A stretch of 64,000 nt of DNA from contig NZ_JAPYKH010000022.1 in NCBI RefSeq assembly GCF_029623345.1, positions 1-64,000 of the forward strand, read 5' to 3'. This DNA comes from Sphingomonas phyllosphaerae. GTDB taxonomy: Bacteria; Pseudomonadota; Alphaproteobacteria; Sphingomonadales; Sphingomonadaceae. A program made the translations under genes and the position numbers. Shown here in pieces: positions 1 through 8,336 of the stretch. How positions within the stretch are numbered: the stretch's first letter is position 1; each line of letters starts with the position of its first letter. The notes below the pieces were generated by a model. It was not told where the DNA came from, ran no database searches, and worked only from the letters and a program-made list of their open reading frames with translations.

Positions 1-1265
1 CCGTCACCGCGGCGCCCGCGCCCAAGCCGGCACCGCCTGCGCCTGTGGTCGCCTCCGTCGTAGCGCCCGCGCCGACCGCGGTGGCGCAGACGATCCGGGT
101 CGACCTCGACAAGCTGGATCGCCTCGTCAACCTGGTCGGCGAGCTGGTGATCACCCAGGCGATGCTGGCTCAGCGCCTGTCCGAGAACAACATGGCGGGC
201 ATCTCCGAGCTCACCGACCTCGATCACCTGACGCGCGAGCTGCAGGAATCGACCATGGCGATCCGCGCCCAGCCAATGAAGACGGTGTTCAGCCGCGTGC
301 CGCGGATCATCCGGGAGCTTGAGGGCGAGACCGGCAAACGCGTCCGCCTCGACATCGAGGGCGAGATGACCGAGGTCGACAAGACCGTGGTCGAGCGGAT
401 CGGCGAGCCGCTGACGCACCTCATCCGCAACGCGGTCGACCACGGGCTGGAGACGCCCGAGGAGCGGATCGCCGCGGGCAAGCCGGCCGAGGGTGTGGTC
501 ACGCTGTCGGCGGCGCACCACTCGGGCCGCATCGTCATCACCGTCAGCGACGACGGTCGCGGCATCGACCGCGCGCGCGTCCGCGCCAAGGCGATCGAGC
601 GCGGCATCATCCTGCCCGACGCGGTGCTGAGCGACGAGGAGGTCGACAATCTGATCTTCGCGCCCGGCTTCTCCACCGCGGCGACGGTCTCGAACATCTC
701 GGGGCGCGGCGTCGGCATGGACGTGGTGCGCAAGAACGTCCAGGCGCTCGGCGGCCGGATCGGCATCCAGTCCAAGTTCGGTTCGGGCTCGAGCTTCTCG
801 CTCAGCCTGCCGCTGACGCTCGCGGTGGTCGACGGCATGATCGTCACCGTCGGCGACCAGACCTTCGTCATCCCGCTGAGCCATATCGTCGAGAGCCTGC
901 GCCCTACCGACGGCGCGGTGACCGCGATCGGCGTCGACGGATCCGTGCTCGACGTGCGCGGGTCGTACGTGCCGATCTATCCGGTGGCGGAGCAGCTCGG
1001 CCTCGGCGGCGGCGAGCGCGATCCCGCCAATGCGGTGCTGATCGTGGTGGAGGCCGATCACGGCCAGGCCGCGCTGCTGGTCGACTCGATCCAGGACCAG
1101 CGCCAAGTCGTGGTGAAGAGCCTCGAGGCCAATTACCAGGCGATCGACGGACTCGCCGGCGCGACCATCCTCGGCGATGGCCGCGTCGCGCTGATCATCG
1201 ACGTCGACGCGCTGACCGCGCACCGCGTCCGCACGCCGCGCCCGGTGCTGGCACACGCGGCATGA
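1..1265 (+). CDS. cheA: Chemotaxis histidine kinase CheA, 3' part (5' end outside window)
   Basis: The reading frame is open from the window edge. It begins in an Ala/Pro-rich linker, so the histidine phosphotransfer end lies upstream. Visible in order are the dimerisation helices (RVDLDKLDRLVNLVGEL), the GHKL ATPase with N box (IRNAVDHGLE), G1 box (DDGRGID) and G2 box (GRGVGMDVV), then a C-terminal CheW-like coupling domain. CheA autophosphorylates in receptor arrays and passes phosphate to CheY and CheB. The last four bases overlap the cheR start (ATGA), indicating one translationally coupled operon. Family assignment is certain; only total length is unknown. Confidence 0.97.
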   Translation, partial: VTAAPAPKPAPPAPVVASVVAPAPTAVAQTIRVDLDKLDRLVNLVGELVITQAMLAQRLSENNMAGISELTDLDHLTRELQESTMAIRAQPMKTVFSRVPRIIRELEGETGKRVRLDIEGEMTEVDKTVVERIGEPLTHLIRNAVDHGLETPEERIAAGKPAEGVVTLSAAHHSGRIVITVSDDGRGIDRARVRAKAIERGIILPDAVLSDEEVDNLIFAPGFSTAATVSNISGRGVGMDVVRKNVQALGGRIGIQSKFGSGSSFSLSLPLTLAVVDGMIVTVGDQTFVIPLSHIVESLRPTDGAVTAIGVDGSVLDVRGSYVPIYPVAEQLGLGGGERDPANAVLIVVEADHGQAALLVDSIQDQRQVVVKSLEANYQAIDGLAGATILGDGRVALIIDVDALTAHRVRTPRPVLAHAA

Positions 1266-2131
1266 TCCCGGCGATCGCCCTCCCGAGCGAATCGTCGCTC
1301 AAGCGCGAGTTCCACTTCGTGCCGGCGGATCATCAGGCGATCGCGCGGATGGTCTATGACGAGCTCGGCATTCTGCTGCCCGACGGCAAGGCGCAGCTGG
1401 TGTACGGCCGGGTCGCGCCGCGCGTGCGCGCGTGCGGGCTCGACAGCGTCGGCGCCTATATCAAGTTGATCGAGCAGGACGCGGACGAGCGGCTGCGCAT
1501 GTTCGACGCGATCACGACGAACCACACCGCCTTCTTTCGCGAGGCGCATCATTTCGAGGATTTCGTCGAGCGGCTGTGGCCCAAGCTGTCGCAGCGCGTG
1601 CTCGGCGGCGGGCGCGTGCGGCTGTGGTCGGCGGCCTGTTCGAGCGGCGAGGAACCGTACAGCTGGCTGATGGCGAGCTTCGGCACCGATCGCAACCTGG
1701 CGCAGCGCGTGCTGCGCGCCGACTTCAAGCTGCTCGCCACCGATGTCTCGCCCAGCGTGCTCGCCACCGCGCGCGCCGGCATCTATCCGGCGGCGACGCT
1801 GCGCACGGTACCGCCGGCGCTGCGTAGCGCGTGGCTGAGCGGGCCGAGCGAGCGCCAGACGGTCGATCCGATGCTGCGCGACGCGATCGCCTTCCGCCCG
1901 CTCAACCTGCTCGGCAATTGGCCGATGCGCGGTCGCTTCGACGCGATCTGCTGCCGCAACGTGATGATCTATTTCGACGAACCAACAAAAGCGCGGCTGC
2001 AAGCACGGCTCGCTGACCATCTGGAGACGGGCGGCATGCTCTACATCGGCCATTCCGAGCGGCTCGCCGACGAGGTCGCGCACCGCTTCGAGAGCGTCGG
2101 GCGCACCGCTTATCTGAAGGTGGCGGCATGA
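1262..2131 (+). CDS. cheR: Chemoreceptor glutamate methyltransferase CheR
   Basis: This 289-residue protein methylates glutamates of chemoreceptors using S-adenosylmethionine, opposing CheB. The N-terminal helical part is followed by the SAM-binding segment LWSAACSSGEEPYS near residues 120-133. The typical CRNVMIYFDEPT segment lies near residue 233. Length is normal for the family. It overlaps cheA by ATGA and its own stop overlaps the start of cheB in the same way, so the four first genes are translated as a coupled set. Nothing is unusual. Confidence 0.96.
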   Translation: MIPAIALPSESSLKREFHFVPADHQAIARMVYDELGILLPDGKAQLVYGRVAPRVRACGLDSVGAYIKLIEQDADERLRMFDAITTNHTAFFREAHHFEDFVERLWPKLSQRVLGGGRVRLWSAACSSGEEPYSWLMASFGTDRNLAQRVLRADFKLLATDVSPSVLATARAGIYPAATLRTVPPALRSAWLSGPSERQTVDPMLRDAIAFRPLNLLGNWPMRGRFDAICCRNVMIYFDEPTKARLQARLADHLETGGMLYIGHSERLADEVAHRFESVGRTAYLKVAA

Positions 2132-3147
2132 GCGTCCGCACCCTCGTCGTCGACGACTCGCTCACGATGCAGGCGTTGATCCGGCGCACGCTGTCGACCG
2201 ATCCTGCGATCGAGGTCGTCGGCACCGCCGGAAGCGCCGAGGAGGCGCGCGCCAAGATCAAGGAGCTCGACCCCGACGTCGTCACGCTCGACATCGAGAT
2301 GCCGGGCATGAACGGGCTCGACTTTCTCGAGCGGCTGATGCGGCTGCGCCCGACTCCCGTGGTGATGCTGTCGACGCTCACCTCGGATGGCGCGGAGGCG
2401 AGCATCGCCGCGCTGGAGCTGGGCGCATTCGAATGTTTCGACAAGCTCTCGCTGCGGCGTGAGGGCGACGCGATCCGGCTCCCCGCGCTGGTGCGCGCTG
2501 CCTCGGGCACGCGCCGCCGCCTCGCGCCGCTGCCGCCCAAGGCCGAGACGATCGACGGTGACTATCGTCCGCGCGACAACGCGCTGATCGCGGTCGGCGC
2601 CTCGACCGGCGGGGTCGAGGCGCTGATCGAGCTGCTGACCGGCTTCCCCGCCAATTGCCCCCCGACCGTCATCGTCCAGCATATGCCGGCGAGCTTCACC
2701 GCGAGCTTCGCCGCGCGGCTCGACCGGCTGTGCCGCCCGAGCGTCGAGGAGGCGCGTGCCGGCGCGCCGCTCCAGGTCGGCAAGGTCTATCTCGCACCGG
2801 GCGGCGACCGCCATCTCGAGATCGCGGGCAGCGGCGGCAAACGCCACTGCCGCCTGCTCCAGGGCCCCAAGGTGAGCGGGCATCAGCCCTCGGTCGACAC
2901 CCTGTTCCAGTCGGTCGCGCGCTGCGCCGGCGCCGACGCGGTCGGCGCGCTCCTCACCGGCATGGGCGCCGACGGGGCCGAGGGCATGCTCGCGATGCGC
3001 ACGACCGGCTCGGTGACGATCGGGCAGGACGAGGCCACCAGCGTCGTCTACGGCATGCCCGCGGTGGCGCATCGTATCGGCGCGGTGGTACAGCAGCTGC
3101 CGCTGCGTCGCATCGCGCCGCGGCTGCTGCAAGAGTGTCGCGCATGA
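2128..3147 (+). CDS. cheB: Receptor methylesterase/deamidase CheB (active copy)
   Basis: A 339-residue response regulator with an N-terminal receiver (VDDSLTMQ, phospho-acceptor Asp in TLDIEMPG) and a C-terminal methylesterase domain. The catalytic triad is complete: Ser159 in GASTGG, His185 in VQHMP and Asp282 in GMGADG. It removes methyl groups from receptors when phosphorylated by CheA. The gene overlaps cheR and cheD by four bases each. It is the reference for judging the second CheB-like gene at 4617-5618, which lacks the serine. Confidence 0.96.
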   Translation: MSVRTLVVDDSLTMQALIRRTLSTDPAIEVVGTAGSAEEARAKIKELDPDVVTLDIEMPGMNGLDFLERLMRLRPTPVVMLSTLTSDGAEASIAALELGAFECFDKLSLRREGDAIRLPALVRAASGTRRRLAPLPPKAETIDGDYRPRDNALIAVGASTGGVEALIELLTGFPANCPPTVIVQHMPASFTASFAARLDRLCRPSVEEARAGAPLQVGKVYLAPGGDRHLEIAGSGGKRHCRLLQGPKVSGHQPSVDTLFQSVARCAGADAVGALLTGMGADGAEGMLAMRTTGSVTIGQDEATSVVYGMPAVAHRIGAVVQQLPLRRIAPRLLQECRA

Positions 3148-3698
3148 ACAGCCTCACGCTCCGCGACGGCTTCCGTCGTCTCACCGTGGCGCAGGGCGAG
3201 ACCAAGGTCAGCGACCGTGAGGACGTGGTGCTGACCACCGTTCTGGGTAGCTGCGTCGCTGCTTGCTTCTATGATCCGGTCGCCAAGGTGGGAGGCCTTA
3301 ACCATTACCTGTTAGCCGAGGGGAATGTGTCCGATCCCGCCTCGATGCAGCGCTACGGTGTCTACGCCATGGAAGTGCTGATCAACGCCATGCTCTCGAT
3401 GGGCGCGGTGCGGTCGCGCATGAAGGCGCGTATCTTCGGAGGGGCGACGATGCGCTCGGGCTTCCGCGACATCGGCGGCGACAACATCGCGTTCGCACGG
3501 CGCTTCCTGCGCGACGAGAAGATCTCGCTGGTCGGCGAGGACGTCGGCGGCAACGGCGCGCGACGGGTCGAGTTTCGCGCCGCTCTGGGTCTCGCGCGCT
3601 GTCGCGTCGTCACCGAGGGCGCGCCGCCGCCGCTACTGCGGGTCGCCCCCGCCCCCATTTCCGCGATCGCCCATGTCGGCGACGTCGAGTTCTTCTGA
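3144..3698 (+). CDS. cheD: Chemoreceptor glutamine deamidase CheD
   Basis: This 184-residue protein deamidates receptor glutamines. The catalytic cysteine is in LGSCVAACFYD, the histidine in GGLNHYLL, and the conserved IFGGATM segment follows. The ATG at 3144 was chosen because it overlaps the cheB stop and gives the standard N-terminus (SLTLRDGFRRL); the frame is also open upstream inside cheB but that part is not coding. The C-terminal 25 residues are Ala/Pro-rich and less conserved. Confidence 0.95.
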   Translation: MNSLTLRDGFRRLTVAQGETKVSDREDVVLTTVLGSCVAACFYDPVAKVGGLNHYLLAEGNVSDPASMQRYGVYAMEVLINAMLSMGAVRSRMKARIFGGATMRSGFRDIGGDNIAFARRFLRDEKISLVGEDVGGNGARRVEFRAALGLARCRVVTEGAPPPLLRVAPAPISAIAHVGDVEFF

Positions 3699-3727
3699 TT
3701 TCCAGCATTGCCCAGGAGCCCTTTCCC

Positions 3728-4102
3728 GTGACCAAGACGATCATGACCGTGGACGACTCGCCCAGCATGCGAATGCTGCTGCGGGCGGCGCTCACCGATC
3801 TCGGCTACAATGTCGTCGAGGCCGAGGACGGGGTGCACGCGCTCGAGACGTTGCAGAATTTCGAGCCCGAGGAGGAGCCCGACCTGCTCATCACCGACAT
3901 CAACATGCCGCGCATGGACGGTTTCGGATTGATCGAGCAGGTCCGCGCCGACGGTCGCCGCTCGCTGCCGATCCTGGTGCTCACCACCGAGAGTTCGGAC
4001 GAGAAGAAGCAGCGCGCGCGCGACGCCGGCGCCACCGGCTGGATCGTCAAGCCGTTCCACCCCGAGAAGCTCGCCGCCGCGATCCGACGCGTGCTGCACT
4101 GA
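3728..4102 (+). CDS. cheY: Single-domain response regulator CheY
   Basis: A 124-residue stand-alone receiver: acidic pair in TVDDSPSM, phospho-acceptor Asp in LLITDINMP, Thr in VLTTESS and the KPF lysine near the C-terminus. CheA phosphorylates it and it acts on the flagellar motor switch or as a phosphate sink. The start is GTG, supported by AGGAG at 3714-3718. It follows cheD after 29 bases and precedes cheW in the same operon. A second CheY-like gene sits in the motor operon at 25029-25418, so which one drives the switch cannot be told from sequence. Confidence 0.95.
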   Translation: MTKTIMTVDDSPSMRMLLRAALTDLGYNVVEAEDGVHALETLQNFEPEEEPDLLITDINMPRMDGFGLIEQVRADGRRSLPILVLTTESSDEKKQRARDAGATGWIVKPFHPEKLAAAIRRVLH

Positions 4103-4128
4103 TCCCCAGCGTATCCGAGGAATCACCC

Positions 4129-4569
4129 ATGTCCCGTCAGCTCATCACCTTCCAGCTCGGCGACCAGCATCTGGGCGTCGACATCATGGCGATCCGCGAG
4201 ATCCGCGCCTGGTCGCCCGCCACGCCGCTGCCCAACGTGCCGAGCCATGTGCGCGGCGTCGTCAACCTGCGCGGCGTGGTGCTGCCGGTGCTCGACCTGC
4301 GCCACCGGCTCGGCTGGGGGGTGACCGACCCGACCGCCCGCCACGTCATCATCGTCGTGCGCATCGGCGAGCAGTTGCAGGGCATTATCGTCGACGCGGT
4401 GAACGACATCGTCACGGTGCAGACCGAAGACATGCAGCCGCTGCCCGACATGGGCGACGCCGCGGCGTCGCAGTTCCTCGACGGCCTCGCGACGATTGAC
4501 CAGCGGCTGATCCTGGTGCTCGCACTCGAGCGGCTGGTCGAGCGCAGCGTGATGGCGGACGCCGCTTGA
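4129..4569 (+). CDS. cheW: Chemotaxis coupling protein CheW
   Basis: A 146-residue single CheW domain linking receptors to CheA. Characteristic segments are ITFQLGDQHLGVDI, AIREIRAW, and VRGVVNLRGVVLPVLDLR. The ATG at 4129 gives the standard N-terminus; the frame is open further upstream across cheY but that is a shadow. It lies 26 bases after cheY. After it comes a 47-base AT-richer gap before the second cheB-like gene, the first real break in the operon and a possible internal promoter. Confidence 0.95.
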   Translation: MSRQLITFQLGDQHLGVDIMAIREIRAWSPATPLPNVPSHVRGVVNLRGVVLPVLDLRHRLGWGVTDPTARHVIIVVRIGEQLQGIIVDAVNDIVTVQTEDMQPLPDMGDAAASQFLDGLATIDQRLILVLALERLVERSVMADAA

Positions 4570-4616
4570 TCGAAGTGATAAAAGTTACGTTTACGCTTTT
4601 CGCCTAGGACGCGGTC

Positions 4617-5618
4617 ATGGCTGGAACGAAAGTATTGGTGGTCGACGATTCGTTGACCATGCGCGCGCTGATCTCGGGCGCGTTGGAGCGGATCCCGGGC
4701 GTGGAGGTGGTCGGCATGGCCGACGGCGCCGCCGAGGCGCGCGCGCTGGTCGCCTCGACCTGGCCCGACGTAATGACGCTCGACGTCGAGATGCCCGGCA
4801 TGAGCGGGCTCGAATATCTCGCCGAGATCATGGACACCAAGCCGATGCCGGTGATCATGTTCTCGACCCGCACCCAGGACGGCGCCGCGGAGTCGATCGA
4901 GGCGCTGCGTCTCGGCGCGATCGACTGTTTTCCGAAACCGCGCGTCGCCGCTCCGGCCGAGCTCGACGCGATCATCGCCAAGCTCGCCAAACGGCTGAAG
5001 GCGGCCAAGAAGGCCGACATCAAGCCCAAGGCGCCGCCCAAGACCGCGAAGGCGCCCGCGATCGACTGGAACGGGCGACTGTTGCTGGTCGGCGGCGACG
5101 CGTCGAGCACCAAGTCGATCTTCGACCTGTTCTCGACCTTCCCCGCCAATTGCCCGCCGACCGTGGTGGTGCAGCATCTCGGCCCGGGCCTGGTCGAGAG
5201 CATGGCGGCAAAGCTCGCCGAGCAGGTCGCGCCCAAGGTCGTGGTCGCCGCGGACGGGATGAAGCCCGAGCAGGGCACGATCTATCTCGCCCCGCACGGC
5301 GACGCGCATCTCGTGATCGACAGCTGGCCCAACGGCACGCTTCGGCTGCTGCCGCGCGATCCGGTCGCCGGCGAGCGCCCCTCGATCTCGCTGCTGTTCG
5401 CCTCGGCCGCCAAGGCGGCGGCGAGCAACGCGGTGGGCGTGCTATTGCTAGACTCCAACGAGGATGGTGCCGGCGGGCTCAAGGCGCTCAACGCCGCGGG
5501 CGGTTACGCCTTCTCGCCATCGGACGAGGGCGGCTACACGCTGGCGCGCGGGATGGTGTCGCAGCCGGTCGCGAGCGACGCGCTGGTCACGAGCGTGCTC
5601 AAGATGTGCTCGAAATGA
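4617..5618 (+). CDS. CheB-like response regulator with degenerate methylesterase site
   Basis: A 333-residue protein with the same domain order as CheB: a receiver (VVDDSLTMR, Asp in TLDVEMPG), a lysine/alanine/proline linker near residues 128-148, then a methylesterase-like domain. Aligned on the shared FPANCPPT segment, the nucleophile position of GASTGG is GGDASS, with Asp161 in place of the catalytic serine. His187 (VQHLG) and Asp283 (SNEDG) remain. Esterase activity by the usual mechanism is therefore unlikely, while phosphorylation of the receiver should still occur. It may compete with CheB or act as a regulatory scaffold; that is inference. Confidence 0.9.
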   Translation: MAGTKVLVVDDSLTMRALISGALERIPGVEVVGMADGAAEARALVASTWPDVMTLDVEMPGMSGLEYLAEIMDTKPMPVIMFSTRTQDGAAESIEALRLGAIDCFPKPRVAAPAELDAIIAKLAKRLKAAKKADIKPKAPPKTAKAPAIDWNGRLLLVGGDASSTKSIFDLFSTFPANCPPTVVVQHLGPGLVESMAAKLAEQVAPKVVVAADGMKPEQGTIYLAPHGDAHLVIDSWPNGTLRLLPRDPVAGERPSISLLFASAAKAAASNAVGVLLLDSNEDGAGGLKALNAAGGYAFSPSDEGGYTLARGMVSQPVASDALVTSVLKMCSK

Positions 5619-5914
5619 GCGCGGGCGCGATCTCGCGACCGCTCGCGCTGGCGCTGGCCGAGGAGCTGGTGTTCGCCTCGAACGAACTCAACGAGCTCGC
5701 TTATGATCTCGGCAGTAACGGCGAGACGCTGCGCCGCCACATGGCGAGCATCCAGCGCATCGACTATGTCACGCAGATCCAGCTCGCGGTCGCCACGCTC
5801 CTCCGCGTCGACGGCGCGTCGGAGGCTGATCTCGGCGCAGTGACCCTGCAGGACATGGTCGACCGTCTCCGCGCGACCTTGGCCTCGCTGCAGCAGCAAG
5901 CCGCCGCGGCCTGA
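5615..5914 (+). CDS. Small protein of unknown function in the chemotaxis operon
   Basis: A 99-residue, mostly helical acidic protein whose ATG overlaps the stop of the CheB-like gene (ATGA), so it is translationally coupled to chemotaxis. No signal peptide, membrane segment or known motif is seen. Hydrophobic residues recur every three to four positions (ELVFASNELNELAYDL; IQLAVATLLRV), and it ends in a Gln/Ala-rich tail. I do not recognise the family. Its position as last gene of the operon suggests a chemotaxis accessory role, possibly with the inactive CheB-like partner. Confidence 0.75.
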   Translation: MSAGAISRPLALALAEELVFASNELNELAYDLGSNGETLRRHMASIQRIDYVTQIQLAVATLLRVDGASEADLGAVTLQDMVDRLRATLASLQQQAAAA

Positions 5915-5936
5915 CGGGAGCGGCGAGAACCGGGCT

Positions 5937-6542
5937 CTAGTCGATCGCGATCACGCGGTCGCCGAGTCGCTCGGCCTCGCCGCGGTCGTGCGTGACCATC
6001 AGGATCGGGACCGCGCGGGAGTCGCGCACCCGCTCGATCGCGCGCGCTGCCTCCTCGCGCCGCGCCGGATCAAGCGAGGACAACGGCTCGTCGAGCAGCA
6101 GGAAGGCGGCGTCGCTCAGCAACGCGCGTCCGATCGCCACCCGGCGCGCCTCCCCGCCCGATAACGTACGCGGCCAGCGGTCGAGCAGGTGGCCTACGTC
6201 GAGCATCACCGCCACCTCGGCCAACCGCGTCGCGTCGCGCGCGCCGTACAGCAGGTTGGTACGCACCCGGCGGTGCGGGAACAGTCGCATGTCCTGAAAG
6301 ACATAGCCGGCGCTACGCTGCTCCGGCGGCAGGTCGATACCCATCGCGGAGTCATATAACGTTCGCCCGTCGACTCGAACATGCCCGTGCAGCGGCCGCA
6401 GCAGCCCGGCGATCATGTCCAGCACGCTGGTTTTGCCAACGCCCGACGGACCGACGAGCATTGTGAGCCCCTCGCCCACCACGAAACGCGCGCCGACGGT
6501 GGCGCCACCCCGCGCCGCGGTTACGTCGACGTCAAAGGACAC
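5937..6542 (-). CDS. modC: Molybdate ABC transporter ATP-binding protein ModC (short form)
   Basis: ATPase of the molybdate importer, 201 residues. Walker A is GPSGVGKTS near residue 30, the ABC signature is LSGGE, Walker B is FLLLDEPLSSLD, and the switch His is in VTHDRGEA. It ends straight after the ATPase core and lacks the C-terminal molybdate-binding MOP/TOBE domain of longer ModC proteins, so regulation by bound oxyanion is not expected. It overlaps modB by 11 bases and is the last gene of modA-modB-modC. It converges on the chemotaxis operon with only 22 bases between. Confidence 0.92.
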   Translation of the reverse strand: MSFDVDVTAARGGATVGARFVVGEGLTMLVGPSGVGKTSVLDMIAGLLRPLHGHVRVDGRTLYDSAMGIDLPPEQRSAGYVFQDMRLFPHRRVRTNLLYGARDATRLAEVAVMLDVGHLLDRWPRTLSGGEARRVAIGRALLSDAAFLLLDEPLSSLDPARREEAARAIERVRDSRAVPILMVTHDRGEAERLGDRVIAID

Positions 6543-7215
6543 GGACGCCCCGCCCCGCGCGCCGCACCAGCCACTCCGCCGTCACCAGCGCCGCGAGCGA
6601 CAGCGCGACCGATGCCGCGGCGAGCCGCCCGACCGCAGCCTCCCCGCCGGGCGTCTGCAGCGCCGCGTAGATCGCGAGCGGTAGCGTCTGCGTCTCGCCC
6701 GGCACGTTGGAGACGAAGGTGATGGTCGCCCCAAACTCGCCGATCGAGCGCGCGAAGCCGAGCACCGCGCCTGCCGCGATCCCCGGCCCGGCGAGCGGCA
6801 GTGTCACGGTCGCAAAGGTCCGCCACTTCCCCGCGCCGAGCGTGCGCGCGGCCTGCTCGAGCCGCCGGTCGACCGCCTCGAGCGACAGCCGGATTGCACG
6901 CACCATCAGCGGCAATGCCATCACCCCCGCGGCGATCGCCGCGCCGCTCCAGCGGAACAGCACCGAGACCCCGAACCAGCGCTCAAGTGCGCCGCCGATC
7001 GGACCGGCGGGCGCGAAGGCGAGCAGCAGCAGCCAGCCGGTCACTACCGGCGGCACCACCAGCGGCAGGTGGATCAGCCCGTCGAGCAGCACCTTGCCCG
7101 GAAATTGCCAGCGCGCCAGCACCCAGGCGAGCGCGACAGCGAGCGGCAGCGTCGCCAGCGTCGCGGTGCCCCCGACCAGCAAGGTCAGCCGCACGATCGC
7201 GGCAAGCTCGCTCAC
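6532..7215 (-). CDS. modB: Molybdate ABC transporter permease ModB
   Basis: A 227-residue inner-membrane permease with about five hydrophobic segments. The cytoplasmic coupling loop for ModC shows AARTLGAGKWRTFATVTLPLA followed by PGIAAGAVLGFARSIGEFGAT, the usual EAA-type motif. Its ATG overlaps the modA stop (ATGA). Length is normal for ModB. Tungstate or sulfate transport is less likely given the adjacent ModA-like binding protein. Confidence 0.93.
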   Translation of the reverse strand: MSELAAIVRLTLLVGGTATLATLPLAVALAWVLARWQFPGKVLLDGLIHLPLVVPPVVTGWLLLLAFAPAGPIGGALERWFGVSVLFRWSGAAIAAGVMALPLMVRAIRLSLEAVDRRLEQAARTLGAGKWRTFATVTLPLAGPGIAAGAVLGFARSIGEFGATITFVSNVPGETQTLPLAIYAALQTPGGEAAVGRLAAASVALSLAALVTAEWLVRRAGRGVRVL

Positions 7216-7967
7216 CGCGTTGCGAAGCCGCGGCGCGCCAGGATCGCCTGCCCCGCACGCGACAGCAGGAAGCGGCGAAAACCCTCGGCCTCGCGCGGCG
7301 CCGGGCCGTTGGCGAGGCGCGCCAGAGGATAGACGATCGGCGGATGGCTCGCCGCGGGGAAGACGCCCGCGATGCGCACCTTCGTAGAGGCGCGCGCGTC
7401 GGTAGCGTAGACGATGCCGTAGGGTGCCGCCCCCCGCTCCACCAGCGCCAGCGCGGCACGGACGTTCTCGGCACGCACGATGCGACCGCTTACCGCGTTC
7501 CAGGCGCCGAGCGTCCGCAGCGCGGCCTCGCCGTACCTGCCCGCGGGCACCGCCGCTGGATCGGCCATCGCCAGCGGCGCGGCACCGAGCCGGCGCGCCA
7601 GCGCGGCGCCGCGCATCGCGCTGATGTCGGGCGTGCCGGCGCGCGCCACCACGACCAGCCGGTTGCGCGCGAGGATCGCGCGTGTGCCGGAGATGATTCG
7701 GCCGCGGCGCTCAACCTCGTCCATCCAGTCGCCGTCGGCCGAGGCGAACAGGTCGGCGCGACCACCCGCGCTGATCTGCCGCGCCAAGGCGGAGGAGGCA
7801 GCAAACGATAGCACCGGCCGTGGATGCCCCTGCCGAGACCAGGCGTCAGCGGCGTCCGTCATCGCCTCCTGCAGGCTGGCGGCGGCGAGCACGAGGGGGG
7901 CGGCACGCTCCTGCGCCATCGCAGGGCCGGCGAGCAGCAGCAGGAGCAGCGAGAGAAGGACACGCAT
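7212..7967 (-). CDS. modA: Molybdate-binding periplasmic protein ModA
   Basis: A 251-residue substrate-binding protein. The chosen ATG at 7967 opens a classical signal peptide (MRVLLSLLLLLLAGPAMAQ); the frame is open upstream but that would bury the signal. The mature part shows the ModA pattern LVLAAASLQEAM, FAASSALARQI and RADLFASAD. It captures molybdate and delivers it to ModBC. First gene of the three-gene operon. No ModE box could be recognised with confidence in the short upstream region. Confidence 0.93.
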   Translation of the reverse strand: MRVLLSLLLLLLAGPAMAQERAAPLVLAAASLQEAMTDAADAWSRQGHPRPVLSFAASSALARQISAGGRADLFASADGDWMDEVERRGRIISGTRAILARNRLVVVARAGTPDISAMRGAALARRLGAAPLAMADPAAVPAGRYGEAALRTLGAWNAVSGRIVRAENVRAALALVERGAAPYGIVYATDARASTKVRIAGVFPAASHPPIVYPLARLANGPAPREAEGFRRFLLSRAGQAILARRGFATR

Positions 7968-8084
7968 GAGCGTGCCATCGCACCGCATCCGCACGGATAC
8001 AACAAGCGGACTCGCGCCGCCGCGCTGTTGACTCATCTCGCCGCGAGCGACGGAACGCGCGCGGGCGATGGGCGCTCACCCCCT

Positions 8085-8333
8085 ATGCGCATGCACCGCC
8101 CCGCCTCGTCGCTGATCGACCGGCTCGTCTATGACGACGAGGCGTACACGCTCCTCGTGACCTTCCGCAAAGGCGGCCGCTATCTGTATCGCGACGTTCC
8201 GCGCGCGACCTATGACGCGCTGGTCGCCGCACCGTCGACAGGCAGTTACTTCAACGCCGAGCTGCGCGATCGCTTCGCCGGCGCACCCGCAGACGGGCGA
8301 CGACGCTACCCACTCGACGAGCGCGCCGCCTGA
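8085..8333 (+). CDS. KTSC domain protein
   Basis: An 82-residue protein matching the small KTSC fold: SSLIDRLVYDDEAYTLLVTFRKGGRYLYRDVP with YDALVAAPSTGSYFNAELRDRF. Such domains are found alone or attached to lysyl-tRNA synthetase-like or nuclease proteins; a role in nucleic-acid metabolism has been proposed but not shown. The start at 8085 is the last ATG before the conserved core. The gene stands alone between divergent modA and convergent lepA, only three bases from the lepA stop. Confidence 0.85.
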   Translation: MRMHRPASSLIDRLVYDDEAYTLLVTFRKGGRYLYRDVPRATYDALVAAPSTGSYFNAELRDRFAGAPADGRRRYPLDERAA

Positions 8334-8336
8334 GCG

